Shown: positions 1 through 11,715, numbered from the stretch's first letter. The stretch is DNA of 64,000 nt from Tragulus kanchil (GCA_022376925.1 JAIOJX010000032.1:98820794-98884793); one strand, 5' to 3'. Notes: a model not told the origin generated them from the sequence alone. Program-made: numbers and translations.

Positions 1-2117
1 CTGGCAAGGGATCAATCCACATTCTTTATCCAATACTGTTGTTTTTTTTTTTTTTCTTTTTCCACCAGAGAGTTTGCCTCCTTGTCTCCTGATCTCTCCT
101 GTCAACAGTATTTCTGGAAAGATATGGTGCATGCACACATCCAGCAAGCACACAATGGGCCCTGATGCAATGGTAGCCCTATGTTTATGAGCAGGAAAGA
201 ACCCCAACAAAAAGTTTTCTAATGGGTGTTCATGAATGTTTACAGATGGGGTCTCTGCTTTGAATGGAAGGAGACCTAATTTTTAAAATGCATTCAATTA
301 TTGTTAAGCCCAGGGGCCATTTAGAAATGATCATTGCTAACCACTCAGACTAGGAATGTTCCATGACCTTGAGACCCTGTCCTCTGCAGCCACCATCTTT
401 TCCAGGGCTTGGTCTCACGCAGGAGTGCCAATGCATGAAATTTATGGAGTCTTGAGAGTTTTTGTGGTCGCAAATCACAAGACTTTATCAAATAGAAAGA
501 GAAGCTTGCCTAGGAGGTTGAGAACATACTTTTCAGACATAGCGATGGGAATACAAACAGGCCAATTCAATTTCTTTTGGGGTCATGGTTTGTAGCTTTA
601 TTGAATGTGCGACATTCCCTTTTGAAAGTCCATGGGATGTTTTTACTTCAGAGAATAATTTCCACATCTTGTTCAACACCAAGAAATGGGTAATTATTAT
701 ATCACTTGGTGGTTATTTATCACAGTTTGAATGGAAATAAATTGCTTCAAAGTGAAATCACGCTACGTGGTTACCTGTCTGCCCTATTAATCTTTCGTTT
801 AATTTTCTTTATTTTAATGTGCATACCAATGTTTGTGACCTGTCTCGTCTGTCTCCCTCATAATTCCCTTCCATGAATTTAAATTTGTTAAGAGAAATTA
901 AATAAATGGGTTAAAGGAAGGCTCAGGATCTGGGAAACGGGGGTTTAGCTGAGAGCAGTAATTTATTTCTGAATTGGCTCTCTCACTTCCCGTGGAATAG
1001 GAACATACTGGAAATCTAAAGTGGATAAAACCAAGAGATTATCCTGAGGGTCAGATATGTTTAAGTAAACTGTCCAAGTTTGCATGGCTGGCAAGGGATC
1101 AATCCACTTTCTTTATCCAATATTGTTTTTTTTTTTTTTTTTCTTTTTCCACCAGAGAGTTTGCCTCCTTGTCTCCTGATCTCTCCTGTCAACAGTATTT
1201 CTGGAAAGATATGGTGCATGCACACATCCAGCAAGCACACAATGGGCCCTGATGCAATGGTAGCCCTATGTTTATGAGCAGGAAAGAACCCCAACAAAAG
1301 TTTTCTAATGGGTGTTCATGAATGTTTACAGATGGGGTCTCTGCTTTGAATGGAAGGAGACCTAATTTTTAAAATGCATTCAATTATTGTTAAGCCCAGG
1401 GGCCATTTAGAAATGATCATTGCTAACCACTCAGACTAGGAATGTTCCATGACCTTGAGACCCTGTCCTCTGCAGCCACCATCTTTTCCAGGGCTTGGTC
1501 TCACGCAGGAGTGCCAATGCATGAAATTTATGGAGTCTTGAGAGTTTTTGTGGTCGCAAATCACAAGACTTTATCAAATAGAAAGAGAAGCTTGCCTAGG
1601 AGGTTGAGAACATACTTTTCAGACATAGCGATGGGAATACAAACAGGCCAATTCAATTTCTTTTGGGGTCATGGTTTGTAGCTTTATTGAATGTGCGACA
1701 TTCCCTTTTGAAAGTCCATGGGATGTTTTTACTTCAGAGAATAATTTCCACATCTTGTTCAACACCAAGAAATGGGTAATTATTATATCACTTGGTGGTT
1801 ATTTATCACAGTTTGAATGGAAATAAATTGCTTCAAAGTGAAATCACGCTACGTGGTTACCTGTCTGCCCTATTAATCTTTCGTTTAATTTTCTTTATTT
1901 TAATGTGCATACCAATGTTTGTGACCTGTCTCGTCTGTCTCCCTCATAATTCCCTTCCATGAATTTAAATTTGTTAAGAGAAATTAAATAAATGGGTTAA
2001 AGGAAGGCTCAGGATCTGGGAAACGGGGGTTTAGCTGAGAGCAGTAATTTATTTCTGAATTGGCTCTCTCACTTCCCGTGGAATAGGAACATACTGGAAA
2101 TCTAAAGTGGATAAAAC
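1..2117 (+). repeat. Direct duplication 1 (offset about 1086)
   Basis: Bases 1-1031 recur almost unchanged at 1088-2117. Differences are confined to the T-run near 40-56, one base just upstream, and one A in an A-run. The 56 bp between the copies (1032-1087) are probably the start of copy 2, whose counterpart lies left of the window, so the true overlap is about 1087 bp. An open frame of 79 codons appears identically in both copies only because the DNA is duplicated. No known repeat was recognised inside. Interpreted as an unmerged contig overlap. Confidence 0.95.
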
Positions 2118-2812
2118 ACGTGAATATTTCTGCAATAGACCAGCTCGTTAGGACACAGTGGTGACGCCTGTTTTCTGAGTCCATTGCTATCCACAATGCC
2201 CACTTGGGCAATTTCCCCAGTGATTTCATTTCAGCTAATATAATCCACAAAATAACATGGTCTTTCTCTTATTGTAAAAGTGGGAAATCAGTCTATTCTG
2301 AGCTTCCTTGTTTCTTCCTTGTCAGCTAAACTCTGAAAATCTAGATGACAGAGCTTGTTCACTTTAATTTGCCAAATGTATAGTGAGGGCCCACCGTGTG
2401 GTGAATACCGGTCCTTTCTCTGAGGGGTGACAGTCTGGTGAGGGAGACGTCTGGGTTGTATTTCTGTTTCTGTGCCTAGCTCATTGATGTGTGAATGTGA
2501 TGAGGTAAACACCGTTTCTTTGGTGACCTCTGGAGAGTTCTTAGGAAGAGGTTTTTGTCATTAGGCGTACAACTGGATAAGACTTCATGAAGCAGAAGCT
2601 GATCCTTCAGAAGATCTGATGGTGAGACCTGCCAGATGTGAGGCATGGAAAGGGGATTTGTTGTCGCTCTCAAGTAGGAGGACAAATGAGAGGTAAAGTA
2701 GCTGAGATGTGAGCCCCAGCATGAAAATATACAACCATAGTCACTTGGACTCAATTTGACGAGTGAGGCCATTGAGAAAAAGGGCCACTGTGCTGGTTCA
2801 AGAAAGACCACA
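2118..2812. other. Unique non-coding stretch
   Basis: No gene, RNA or recognisable repeat is seen. Short open frames lack any family resemblance. Confidence 0.6.
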
Positions 2813-3055
2813 GGGCTTCCCTGATTGTCCTATGGGTAAAGAGTCTGCCTTCCAGTGCAAGGGGCACCAGTTCGATCCCTGGCCGGGGAAGATCCCATGT
2901 GTGGCAGAGTGGTTGGGCCGGTATGTCCAATTATGAGCCAGCGCTCTGAAACTCAGAGCCCCAGAGATGGTGCTCTGCAGTGAGAGAGGCCACTGCAATG
3001 AGAGGCCCACACATGCCAAAGAATAAAAAAGATGGATGAAAATAAATATAAATAA
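2813..3055 (+). mobile_element. CHR-type tRNA-Glu SINE
   Basis: It begins with the tRNA-like head GGGCTTCCCTG, has a box-B-like GTTCGATCCCTGG at about 2871-2883, then the CHR body ending in AGGCCCACACATGCCAAAG and an A-rich tail reaching about 3095. This family is characteristic of artiodactyls and whales. It is divergent and complete or nearly so. An antisense frame of 146 codons over this area is a chance product. Confidence 0.8.
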
Positions 3056-3099
3056 AGGAAGCTTGATAGGGAAAAATAAAAAGGAAAAAGAAAACTGTG

Positions 3100-3404
3100 G
3101 ATATGGATATAGGTTGGGAAGCCTCAGGCAGGGCCCAACTAGGGTTCAATGAGTGAGGCACTAGCCCGTCAGGGCAAAGTTTGAGAATGCACCAAAAACT
3201 CAAGTTATCAAGAGAAATCATACTTGAATGCCAGATTTTTAAAAAAATCAAAATAAATGCCAAAAGTTCCATGATGAACACATTATCAAAAGTTGAAGTG
3301 GTGATAAGATCAGTAACAATGGTCGTGTAGAGCTGTACTGAAGCCTGAGGCAAAAGGAAAAACTGGATCACACTAAGCCTGTTTTAAAACATGTCAGTAT
3401 TTTG
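3100..3404. other. Unique non-coding stretch
   Basis: An A-rich region following the SINE tail. Nothing further is recognised. Confidence 0.5.
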
Positions 3405-3600
3405 GTATTTATTTAAATTATTTTGTAGCCAGTTTTATTCGGCAACAGCCACGGTCATCCATGTACATATTGTCTATGGCTGCCTCTGAGTCACAACATA
3501 CTTTGTGTAGATGCAACAGACTCAATGGCTCACAAAACTTTGAGTATTTACATTCTGGTCCTTTCCAGAAAAGGTCTCTCACTTCTGGAGTTAGTGATCA
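3405..3600. mobile_element. Old DNA-transposon relic (hAT-like)
   Basis: The run with TTTTATTCGGCAACAGCCAC, then TATTGTCTATGGCTGCCTC, then CTGGTCCTTTCCAGAAAAG matches from memory the end of a common mammalian hAT-type element. The exact family is uncertain. The right end runs into duplication 2. Confidence 0.45.
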
Positions 3601-4182
3601 CTGGGCTCCCTTCTGCTTCTGATATTTGCAGACTGTGTTTTCAGTTGATTTAATTAGTCCCTTTTGATGTGAGATAGGTCCTAGCCTTTGAGAATATTTT
3701 TTAATATTTTGTAGACATTGTATTTTGTGTTATAGTAGAAAATGTTCGACAGAAGGCTTGCAGGGTATCACGTAAGGTCTTAGGTAATAATCTGGTGCCT
3801 TCATCCTGTTTCCCCTTTCCTGTCATTAGAGTGGGAACTGCGTGAAGATCCATGAGAGATTCGATGAGTGTTTCCCAAATTTACCAAGTCACTTACCAGT
3901 GGTTCTTGGCCCGTGTTAGTCCTGTCTGTATAGGAGGCATTGGAAATGTGGTTTTAGGGGTGTTTACCGTGACTTCAAGTTGCCACTGGAGTCATTTGGG
4001 CAGGGATGGGACACTAAATAACCCACAATATACAGAATGTTTCATCCAATAAAGAAGAATTGTCCCTCCCCAGATGGCAGTAGAGCCTCTGAAAAACCTG
4101 TTCCTGCAGGTAAGCCTGCCCTTTGCCTCTATCGTCAATTTTCTAATTTTTTCCCCCGAGGTTAAGGTAAAATTCTGTTTCT

Positions 4183-4200
4183 CTGTGTGAGTGTGTGAGT

Positions 4201-4236
<36 letters not shown>
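4183..4236 (+). repeat. (GT)n microsatellite, copy 1
   Basis: Three GTGTGA units followed by an uninterrupted GT tract. The same tract lies at 5274-5327 in the duplicate. Confidence 0.95.
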
Positions 4237-4239
<3 letters not shown>

Positions 4240-5273
4240 GTTTTACCACTCTAATATAAATGTTAGTTTCAGAAAATATGAAAATGACTGGTTGAAAGGC
4301 TTTGAATGATGCTTACCAGGCTTTTCAGTTATCTTTTATGGAGTTGTAGGTTCTAATTCATTAAATTCATTAAGGGAAGGAAAAAGTCTTTGTGAATATG
4401 CACAGCTTGCTATTTCCTATTATTACTCTCAAAACAGATTTTTCTTGTTCCAGTGGAAAAAAAAAAAGGAGTCATTTTGGTAAATTGACATCTCCCTGTT
4501 TTTCTGGAAAGTCCTCTTAAAAAATGTCCTTTTCTACGATTTGGCTTTAAAATAGGATTTGCCCATCTCTGGATTAAAACGTGGAGCAAAGAGAAGGCTT
4601 CCTATAAGTGGTACTAGGACTTTGCAAAGACAGCAGGCTGGTTCCTGGTGCCCCTGCCCTGGCATGTGCTCACTTCTGGAGTTAGTGATCACTGGGCTCC
4701 CTTCTGCTTCTGATATTTGCAGACTGTGTTTTCAGTTGATTTAATTAGTCCCTTTTGATGTGAGATAGGTCCTAGCCTTTGAGAATATTTTTTAATATTT
4801 TGTAGACATTGTATTTTGTGTTATAGTAGAAAATGTTCGACAGAAGGCTTGCAGGGTATCACGTAAGGTCTTAGGTAATAATCTGGTGCCTTCATCCTGT
4901 TTCCCCTTTCCTGTCATTAGAGTGGGAACTGCGTGAAGATCCATGAGAGATTCGATGAGTGTTTCCCAAATTTACCAAGTCACTTACCAGTGGTTCTTGG
5001 CCCGTGTTAGTCCTGTCTGTATAGGAGGCATTGGAAATGTGGTTTTAGGGGTGTTTACCGTGACTTCAAGTTGCCACTGGAGTCATTTGGGCAGGGATGG
5101 GACACTAAATAACCCACAATATACAGAATGTTTCATCCAATAAAGAAGAATTGTCCCTCCCCAGATGGCAGTAGAGCCTCTGAAAAACCTGTTCCTGCAG
5201 GTAAGCCTGCCCTTTGCCTCTATCGTCAATTTTCTAATTTTTTCCCCCGAGGTTAAGGTAAAATTCTGTTTCT

Positions 5274-5291
5274 CTGTGTGAGTGTGTGAGT

Positions 5292-5327
<36 letters not shown>
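5274..5327 (+). repeat. (GT)n microsatellite, copy 2
   Basis: Duplicate of the tract at 4183-4236 with the same length, as expected for a false duplication rather than an old one. Confidence 0.95.
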
Positions 5328-5330
<3 letters not shown>

Positions 5331-5964
5331 GTTTTACCACTCTAATATAAATGTTAGTTTCAGAAAATATGAAAATGACTGGTTGAAAGGCTTTGAATGA
5401 TGCTTACCAGGCTTTTCAGTTATCTTTTATGGAGTTGTAGGTTCTAATTCATTAAATTCATTAAGGGAAGGAAAAAGTCTTTGTGAATATGCACAGCTTG
5501 CTATTTCCTATTATTACTCTCAAAACAGATTTTTCTTGTTCCAGTGGAAAAAAAAAAAAAAAAAGGAGTCATTTTGGTAAATTGACATCTCCCTGTTTTT
5601 CTGGAAAGTCCTCTTAAAGAATGTCCTTTTCTACGATTTGGCTTTAAAAATAGGATTTGCCCATCTCTGGATTAAAAACGTGGAGCAAAGAGAAGGCTTC
5701 CTATAAGTGGTACTAGGACTTTGCAAAAGACAGCAGGCTGGTTCCTGGTGCCCCTGCCCTGGCAGATGGTGCCACTCTGAAGCCGCCTCCACTGTAGAAT
5801 CGAGTGCTTGCTGAGGTCCAGCTTGATCACACTCTTCTTCCTTCTTTATCTTCTCCTTCCTCTCCCTTTCCTCTCTCCATCAAACTGCCCCTTCCTTGGT
5901 CCTATTCACTGGCACATGAGTGCGTTCTGTGCACTGTTGTGGGAGGCAGACAGAGTTGTGGATA

Positions 5965-6120
5965 AAAATGAAGTCTAATATCTGGGTTTGATTGCAACTA
6001 CAACCAACCAGCTGTGTAGCTTTGTGGAAACAATGTAACCTTTCTGTGCCTCAATAGCCTCACCCCTAAATTGGGGATTAAATTAATTAATATATGAAAA
6101 ACACTCAGAAGAACAGCTGT
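5965..6120 (+). mobile_element. MIR SINE relic
   Basis: The MIR core order is present: a question-like GCTGTGTAGCTTTGTGG, then CCTTTCTGTGCCTCAATAG, then an AAATTGGGGATTAAAT segment. Heavily diverged. Confidence 0.6.
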
Positions 6121-6354
6121 CAGTCAATAGGTAGGGAGTAAATCTGGCATTGCTGTGGGAGGGTGGGGATCTTTGGTAGCAAAGATGAGGCTGCAAGTCA
6201 GAGCTGGAAAGAGCCTCAAGGGTCAGGTGACCCAACGGTCTGGAGCATGGAGAGTTTTAGACCTCCAGCTCTCCCTTTGAATGGCCTTTGCTCATACTCT
6301 TCTGTTTGGGATTCTGTAGGGGGCAAATGTTTCTATAATTAAAAAAAATGTTTA

Positions 6355-6475
6355 GTTCATTGATCTCTTTATATCCATTATATTTACAGATAAAGAAAAT
6401 AAATTGCATAGAGGGAAGTGATTTGCCTTTAGCCATATGTCAAGTTAGTGAAAGACTGGGATTAGAAACCAATCA
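6355..6475 (-). mobile_element. MIR SINE relic
   Basis: The reverse-oriented MIR pattern (TTTACAGATAAAGAAAAT, then GTGATTTGCCTTTAGCCA, then GACTGGGATTAGAAACC) corresponds to the antisense MIR core. Confidence 0.6.
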
Positions 6476-6479
6476 ATTA

Positions 6480-7212
6480 ACCGATATTTGTTAGTACTTT
6501 GTATGTGCCAGGTACTGTCCCAGGCCTTAAGTTCAAAACTTTGTATAGGATCCTCTGTGGTTTCTTACATGGAGCAGCCCCCTTACCCACTCTATAGCCA
6601 GCCCCACTGTATGCTCTCCACAGGCACCCCCATAGGGTTCTGACTCTCTGGTGTGATCTGTGCATCTCACTTCATCCTCCATGCCTCTTCCCATGGCTCT
6701 TCTTATGCACCTGTTGCAGGGAAAAGCCAACTCTGACTTTATGTTGAAACTGTTTCTTAATTCGCTTTTCGTTGCTTTTGTTATTATAATCATACAGAAT
6801 GCCACTGGAGTCATTTGGACTGCCCCTTTAAGTGAAAGTTAAACTATAGCGTCTTTGTTCAGAACCCCATCCACCTGTAGATGACGAGAGGAAGAAGTTA
6901 ACATATTCCCTGCCTGAGGCTTGTCATTCTAGGAGATATTTACAACTTTAATGGCCTTTTTCCTTAGTTTCCTCACCCCTCTGCCCCCACCTAAGATCTA
7001 TAAAACAACCTGCAATCCAGACCTCATAAGATGGTTGAGACACTAGTCTGCTATCTCCTCAGTCAGCCAACTTTCTGAATTTGTATTCCTTGCTTCAACA
7101 ACTCGTCTCTCGGATTTATTGGCCTGTTATGAGTCAAACAGAGGGAGCTTGGACTTGGTAAATCACTTACCTTGTGCCAGGCATATTCTAGGTGTGTGGG
7201 AGGTAGCACTGA
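6480..7212. other. Mostly unique stretch with L2-like patches
   Basis: GTGCCAGGTACTGTCCCAGG at about 6506 and TGTGCCAGGCATATTCTAGG at about 7174 resemble the mammal-wide L2-type motif for a tabulated size phrase (TATGTGCCAGGCACTG). No gene is seen between them. Confidence 0.4.
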
Positions 7213-7289
7213 ACCAAACAGTAAGAAATTCCTGCTCTCAGTAGAGCTTACATCTTTGTGAGTAAGGACATTCCGTAATCGAAACTTGC

Positions 7290-7410
7290 TGTGAGTTCTC
7301 TCTGCATCAGTTTCCTCATATGTGAAATGGGTATAATAATCGTTACTACCCGCATAAAGTTGTTGAGGTTTAAACTAGTTATTTGTAGAGCTAATAGAGC
7401 ACAGGTTGGT
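7290..7410 (+). mobile_element. MIR SINE relic, copy 1
   Basis: CATCAGTTTCCTCATATGTG followed by AAATGGGTATAATAATCG and a GTTGTTGAGG segment is the MIR core. Duplicated at 8420-8540. Confidence 0.7.
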
Positions 7411-7445
7411 AAAACATTCAGTATAATAGGTATTTCTGCTCAAGG

Positions 7446-8018
7446 AGGTGGAAAACAGTTAGTGGTTTCTCAAAAAGATGATAGAATAACTACTTGATCC
7501 AGCAATTTCAATTCTAGGTGTATGGCCAAAAGAACTGAAATCTAGGCTCAAACAGATACAGAATGCACCTGTTCATAATAGCGTTCTTCACGACAGCCAA
7601 AAGATTGAAACAATGCAACTGTCCATTAGAAGATGAATGGTTAAATGAAACGTGGTTTATATTTACACACACATACCAGAGTGTTTTTCACCCTTAACAA
7701 GGAGTGAAATTCTGACATGTGCTGCAATGTGGTTGAACTTTGAAGAAATCATGCTAGGTAAAATAAGCCACATATCAATGGACAAATATTGTACAATTCC
7801 ACTTGTATAAGAGAGCTAGAATAGGCAGATTCTTAGAGGCAGAGTGTAGAACGGTGGTTGCCAGGGTCTGGGAGGGAGGAAATTATTGTTTAATGGGTAC
7901 AGACTTTCTGTTTGAGATGATGGGAAAGTTCTGGAAGTGGATAGCTACCATGGTTTCTCAACATTGTAATGCATTCAAAGCCACTGAATTGTATACTTAA
8001 AAGAGGTTAACATGGTAA
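7446..8018 (+). mobile_element. L1M 3' end, copy 1
   Basis: An old L1 3' end in sense orientation, from degraded ORF2 tail (GATCCAGCAATTTCAATTCT at 7496) through the untranslated region (GGTGGTTGCCAGGGTCTGGG at 7852). It is interrupted at 8018 by an antisense CHR SINE and resumes at 8311. Coding capacity is destroyed. Confidence 0.85.
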
Positions 8019-8310
8019 TTTTTTTTCTTTTTTTTGGTCGGGGTGGGTTGGGGAGGGAGGGGAGCAGGCGGGCCACTTCTATTGGTCATTCATTTATCAG
8101 TTTTCATCCATCTTTGTTCTTTGGCCCATGTGGGCCTTCCATCGCAGTGACCTCTGTTGTCGAGAGCACCGGCGCATACGCCCAGAGCTCCTGCTTGGTA
8201 ATTGGATGCATTGGTCCAGTTGCTCCATGGCACGTGGGATCTCCCCAGGCGAGGGATCAAACTGGCGCCCTTTGCACTGCAAGGTGGTGTCCTTACCCAC
8301 TGGGAGCCCC
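8019..8310 (-). mobile_element. CHR-type SINE nested in L1M, copy 1 (damaged end)
   Basis: Antisense SINE: its A-tail reads as T-runs at 8019-8035 and its tRNA-like head lies at the right. The last bases read TGGGAGCCCC where copy 2 has the intact head, so this end is garbled next to the junction. Confidence 0.85.
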
Positions 8311-8419
8311 CATGGTAAATTTTATGTGAAGTGTATTTTACCACCAAACAGTAAGAAATTCCTGCTCTCAGTAGAGCTTACATCTTTGTGAGTAAGGACA
8401 TTCCGTAATCGAAACTTGC

Positions 8420-8540
8420 TGTGAGTTCTCTCTGCATCAGTTTCCTCATATGTGAAATGGGTATAATAATCGTTACTACCCGCATAAAGTTGTTGAGGTT
8501 TAAACTAGTTATTTGTAGAGCTAATAGAGCACAGGTTGGT
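8420..8540 (+). mobile_element. MIR SINE relic, copy 2
   Basis: Identical copy of 7290-7410 within duplication 3. Confidence 0.7.
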
Positions 8541-8575
8541 AAAACATTCAGTATAATAGGTATTTCTGCTCAAGG

Positions 8576-9148
8576 AGGTGGAAAACAGTTAGTGGTTTCT
8601 CAAAAAGATGATAGAATAACTACTTGATCCAGCAATTTCAATTCTAGGTGTATGGCCAAAAGAACTGAAATCTAGGCTCAAACAGATACAGAATGCACCT
8701 GTTCATAATAGCGTTCTTCACGACAGCCAAAAGATTGAAACAATGCAACTGTCCATTAGAAGATGAATGGTTAAATGAAACGTGGTTTATATTTACACAC
8801 ACATACCAGAGTGTTTTTCACCCTTAACAAGGAGTGAAATTCTGACATGTGCTGCAATGTGGTTGAACTTTGAAGAAATCATGCTAGGTAAAATAAGCCA
8901 CATATCAATGGACAAATATTGTACAATTCCACTTGTATAAGAGAGCTAGAATAGGCAGATTCTTAGAGGCAGAGTGTAGAACGGTGGTTGCCAGGGTCTG
9001 GGAGGGAGGAAATTATTGTTTAATGGGTACAGACTTTCTGTTTGAGATGATGGGAAAGTTCTGGAAGTGGATAGCTACCATGGTTTCTCAACATTGTAAT
9101 GCATTCAAAGCCACTGAATTGTATACTTAAAAGAGGTTAACATGGTAA
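8576..9148 (+). mobile_element. L1M 3' end, copy 2
   Basis: Identical copy of 7446-8018. The L1 resumes after the SINE at 9453 (AACATGGTAAATTTTATGTG) and fades out near 9500. Confidence 0.85.
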
Positions 9149-9452
9149 TTTTTTTTCTTTTTTTTGGTCGGGGTGGGTTGGGGAGGGAGGGGGGGTGGGC
9201 GGGCCACTTCTATTGGTCTTTCATTTATCAGTTTTCATCCATCTTTGTTCTTTGGCCCGTGTGGGCCTCCCATTGCAGTGGCCTCTGTTGTCGCAGAGCA
9301 CCGGCGCATACGCTCCAGAGCTCCTGCTTGGTAATTGGATGCATTGGTCCAGCTGCTCCATGGCACGTGGGATCTCCCCAGGCGAGGGATCAAACTGGCG
9401 CCCTTTGCACTGCAAGGTGGTGTCCTTACCCACTGGACCACCAGGGAAGCCC
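9149..9452 (-). mobile_element. CHR-type SINE nested in L1M, copy 2 (intact)
   Basis: Full antisense CHR SINE ending on the right with the complement of GGGCTTCCCTGGTGGTCCAG. A perfect 10-bp target duplication AACATGGTAA flanks it at 9139-9148 and 9453-9462, and L1M sequence continues on both sides. This is the copy to trust. Confidence 0.9.
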
Positions 9453-9689
9453 AACATGGTAAATTTTATGTGAAGTGTATTTTACCACCAGAAAAAAATG
9501 CAACATAGGAAAATAAAGCTTGGAAGAAAAGTAGTGTTGGGGTAAGGTTAATTTTAAATAGGAGAATTGCTGAGTCTTTAAGCGAAGACTGGAAGAAGCA
9601 AGCCATGTGACTCTCTGAGGGCAGCATGCCCCTAGGTGAGGGACCGACACTCCACTGCCCCCCATCACCTCTACCACCATGCAGGGCAG

Positions 9690-9860
9690 TGGCAGAAGAC
9701 TAACCAGTGTGGTCTGGGTGAGATTCTTGGTGTGTGTCCTAGTTACACACTTAATATCTGCATGACCTTGTACAACAATCTTGGGTTTTTTGTGTACCCC
9801 AAGTTTCTGGGTTTTATCATGGGGATGATAATACCAACCTCAGCCAGTACTGAGTGAAAT
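9690..9860 (+). mobile_element. MIR-like relic, copy 1
   Basis: TGCATGACCTTGTACAACAA, a TTTCTGGGTTTTATC segment and ATGGGGATGATAATACC follow MIR order. Duplicated at 10798-10968. Confidence 0.5.
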
Positions 9861-10074
9861 AGTAAACAATAGATCCTCCAGCTGGTCATTAGTAGCCATG
9901 TGGTAGCGGCTGGTCTTTAGCAGCCACATGGGTCCTGCCATCCCTCAGCTTATGGCCAGCATCTGCTCTGACATGTTTGCTCACTCCTGTGCTATATGGA
10001 TTGTTAAGTATGTTGCGGTCACCCCTGCCTGGCACATTTTGATTCAGGCAGTGCTAAAATGCTAAAAAGCACTT

Positions 10075-10125
10075 AACGTAGTCCTTGGCACATGGATGGC
10101 AATCAATAAATGTTGGTTTTCTTCA
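10075..10125 (+). mobile_element. L2/MIR-type 3' end fragment, copy 1
   Basis: AGTCCTTGGCACATGGATGG followed by CAATCAATAAATGTTGG is the common L2-type terminal phrase. Duplicated at 11183-11233. Confidence 0.5.
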
Positions 10126-10797
10126 TGTAGCCCATTGGTCATTCTCTCATTTATCAAAAATAAGTAAGACATGGTCCCTGTTTTCAAGATGCTCATTATT
10201 TTACTGTCAGAAAATCTAGTAGAACCATCTCTGGGGATTCAGGGAGTGAGGCAATATGGCCTTGAATTCCCAGGAAAACCTGTCAGAGGATGGAACTCCA
10301 GCTGCACCTCCCAGCCTGGCTGGGATTGGGCAGGTGATCAAGGGAGGGAGGAAACACAGGTAAAATGGTGAGATGATGCTGCTTGGTCAGAAAGGGAAGC
10401 ACAGCTCACCTGTGGATAAGCATCGCTCAGGTGGGATTTTATCAGCCTTGGAGATTTTGTTCTAGCATATCACAAAATACCTGTTCCCTAGGGGCCCTGG
10501 TAGGACCTGCGCTGGGTCGCTTCCATTTGCCCCTCTGTAGATTTTTCCCTTTCCGTCCTTTGCATGGTAAATTTTATGTGAAGTGTATTTTACCACCAGA
10601 AAAAAATGCAACATAGGAAAATAAAGCTTGGAAGAAAAGTAGTGTTGGGGTAAGGTTAATTTTAAATAGGAGAATTGCTGAGTCTTTAAGCGAAGACTGG
10701 AAGAAGCAAGCCATGTGACTCTCTGAGGGCAGCATGCCCCTAGGTGAGGGACCGACACTCCACTGCCCCCCATCACCTCTACCACCATGCAGGGCAG

Positions 10798-10968
10798 TGG
10801 CAGAAGACTAACCAGTGTGGTCTGGGTGAGATTCTTGGTGTGTGTCCTAGTTACACACTTAATATCTGCATGACCTTGTACAACAATCTTGGGTTTTTTG
10901 TGTACCCCAAGTTTCTGGGTTTTATCATGGGGATGATAATACCAACCTCAGCCAGTACTGAGTGAAAT
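10798..10968 (+). mobile_element. MIR-like relic, copy 2
   Basis: Identical copy of 9690-9860 in duplication 4. Confidence 0.5.
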
Positions 10969-11715
10969 AGTAAACAATAGATCCTCCAGCTGGTCATTAG
11001 TAGCCATGTGGTAGCGGCTGGTCTTTAGCAGCCACATGGGTCCTGCCATCCCTCAGCTTATGGCCAGCATCTGCTCTGACATGTTTGCTCACTCCTGTGC
11101 TATATGGATTGTTAAGTATGTTGCGGTCACCCCTGCCTGGCACATTTTGATTCAGGCAGTGCTAAAATGCTAAAAAGCACTTAACGTAGTCCTTGGCACA
11201 TGGATGGCAATCAATAAATGTTGGTTTTCTTCATGTAGCCCATTGGTCATTCTCTCATTTATCAAAAATAAGTAAGACATGGTCCCTGTTTTCAAGATGC
11301 TCATTATTTTACTGTCAGAAAATCTAGTAGAACCATCTCTGGGGATTCAGGGAGTGAGGCAATATGGCCTTGAATTCCCAGGAAAACCTGTCAGAGGATG
11401 GAACTCCAGCTGCACCTCCCAGCCTGGCTGGGATTGGGCAGGTGATCAAGGGAGGGAGGAAACACAGGTAAAATGGTGAGATGATGCTGCTTGGTCAGAA
11501 AGGGAAGCACAGCTCACCTGTGGATAAGCATCGCTCAGGTGGGATTTTATCAGCCTTGGAGATTTTGTTCTAGCATATCACAAAATACCTGTTCCCTAGG
11601 GGCCCTGGTAGGACCTGCGCTGGGTCTCTTCCATTTGCCCCTCTGTAGATTCTTCCCGTCCTTTTGCACCCTGCTCTTTGACTTGGGAGGCTGTCCTGTA
11701 CAGACCACTGATACC

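Larger units (their letters stand above)
3578..5765 (+). repeat. Direct duplication 2 (offset 1091)
   Basis: Copy 1 is 3578-4665 and copy 2 is 4669-5765, separated by 3 bp. Interiors match. In the last 210 bp of copy 1, A-runs are repeatedly shorter than in copy 2: 11 versus 17 A at 4457/5548, then one A missing in three further runs (near 4551, 4576 and 4627). Homopolymer loss at the end of only one copy indicates poor sequence at a contig end. The (GT)n microsatellite is included in both copies. Confidence 0.95.
7213..9488 (+). repeat. Direct duplication 3 (offset 1130)
   Basis: Copy 1 starts at 7213 and abuts copy 2 at 8343 through the shared bases ACCA; copy 2 continues to about 9488. 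The first 800 bp are identical. Differences are concentrated in the last 270 bp of copy 1, inside the SINE: several substitutions and loss of the SINE terminus. Copy 2 keeps the intact terminus and target duplication, so copy 1 is the degraded contig end. Confidence 0.95.
9455..11668 (+). repeat. Direct duplication 4 (offset 1108)
   Basis: Copy 1 is 9455-10562 and copy 2 starts directly at 10563, running to about 11655-11668. The two agree until the last 20-25 bp of copy 1, which are scrambled relative to copy 2. The start is the L1M tail, so that tail appears three times (8312, 9455, 10563). Confidence 0.95.

Noticed and set aside
2813..2890. tRNA gene
   Set aside because: The tRNA-like box B belongs to SINE heads here and at every Bov-tA; no cloverleaf with paired acceptor stem is kept.
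2931..3371. 146-codon antisense frame with hydrophobic stretches
   Set aside because: It reads the reverse of a SINE and its A-rich tail, which gives artificial runs of phenylalanine and leucine.
4183..4236. CRISPR-like or regulatory tandem array
   Set aside because: Plain GT microsatellite without spacers; mammalian context.
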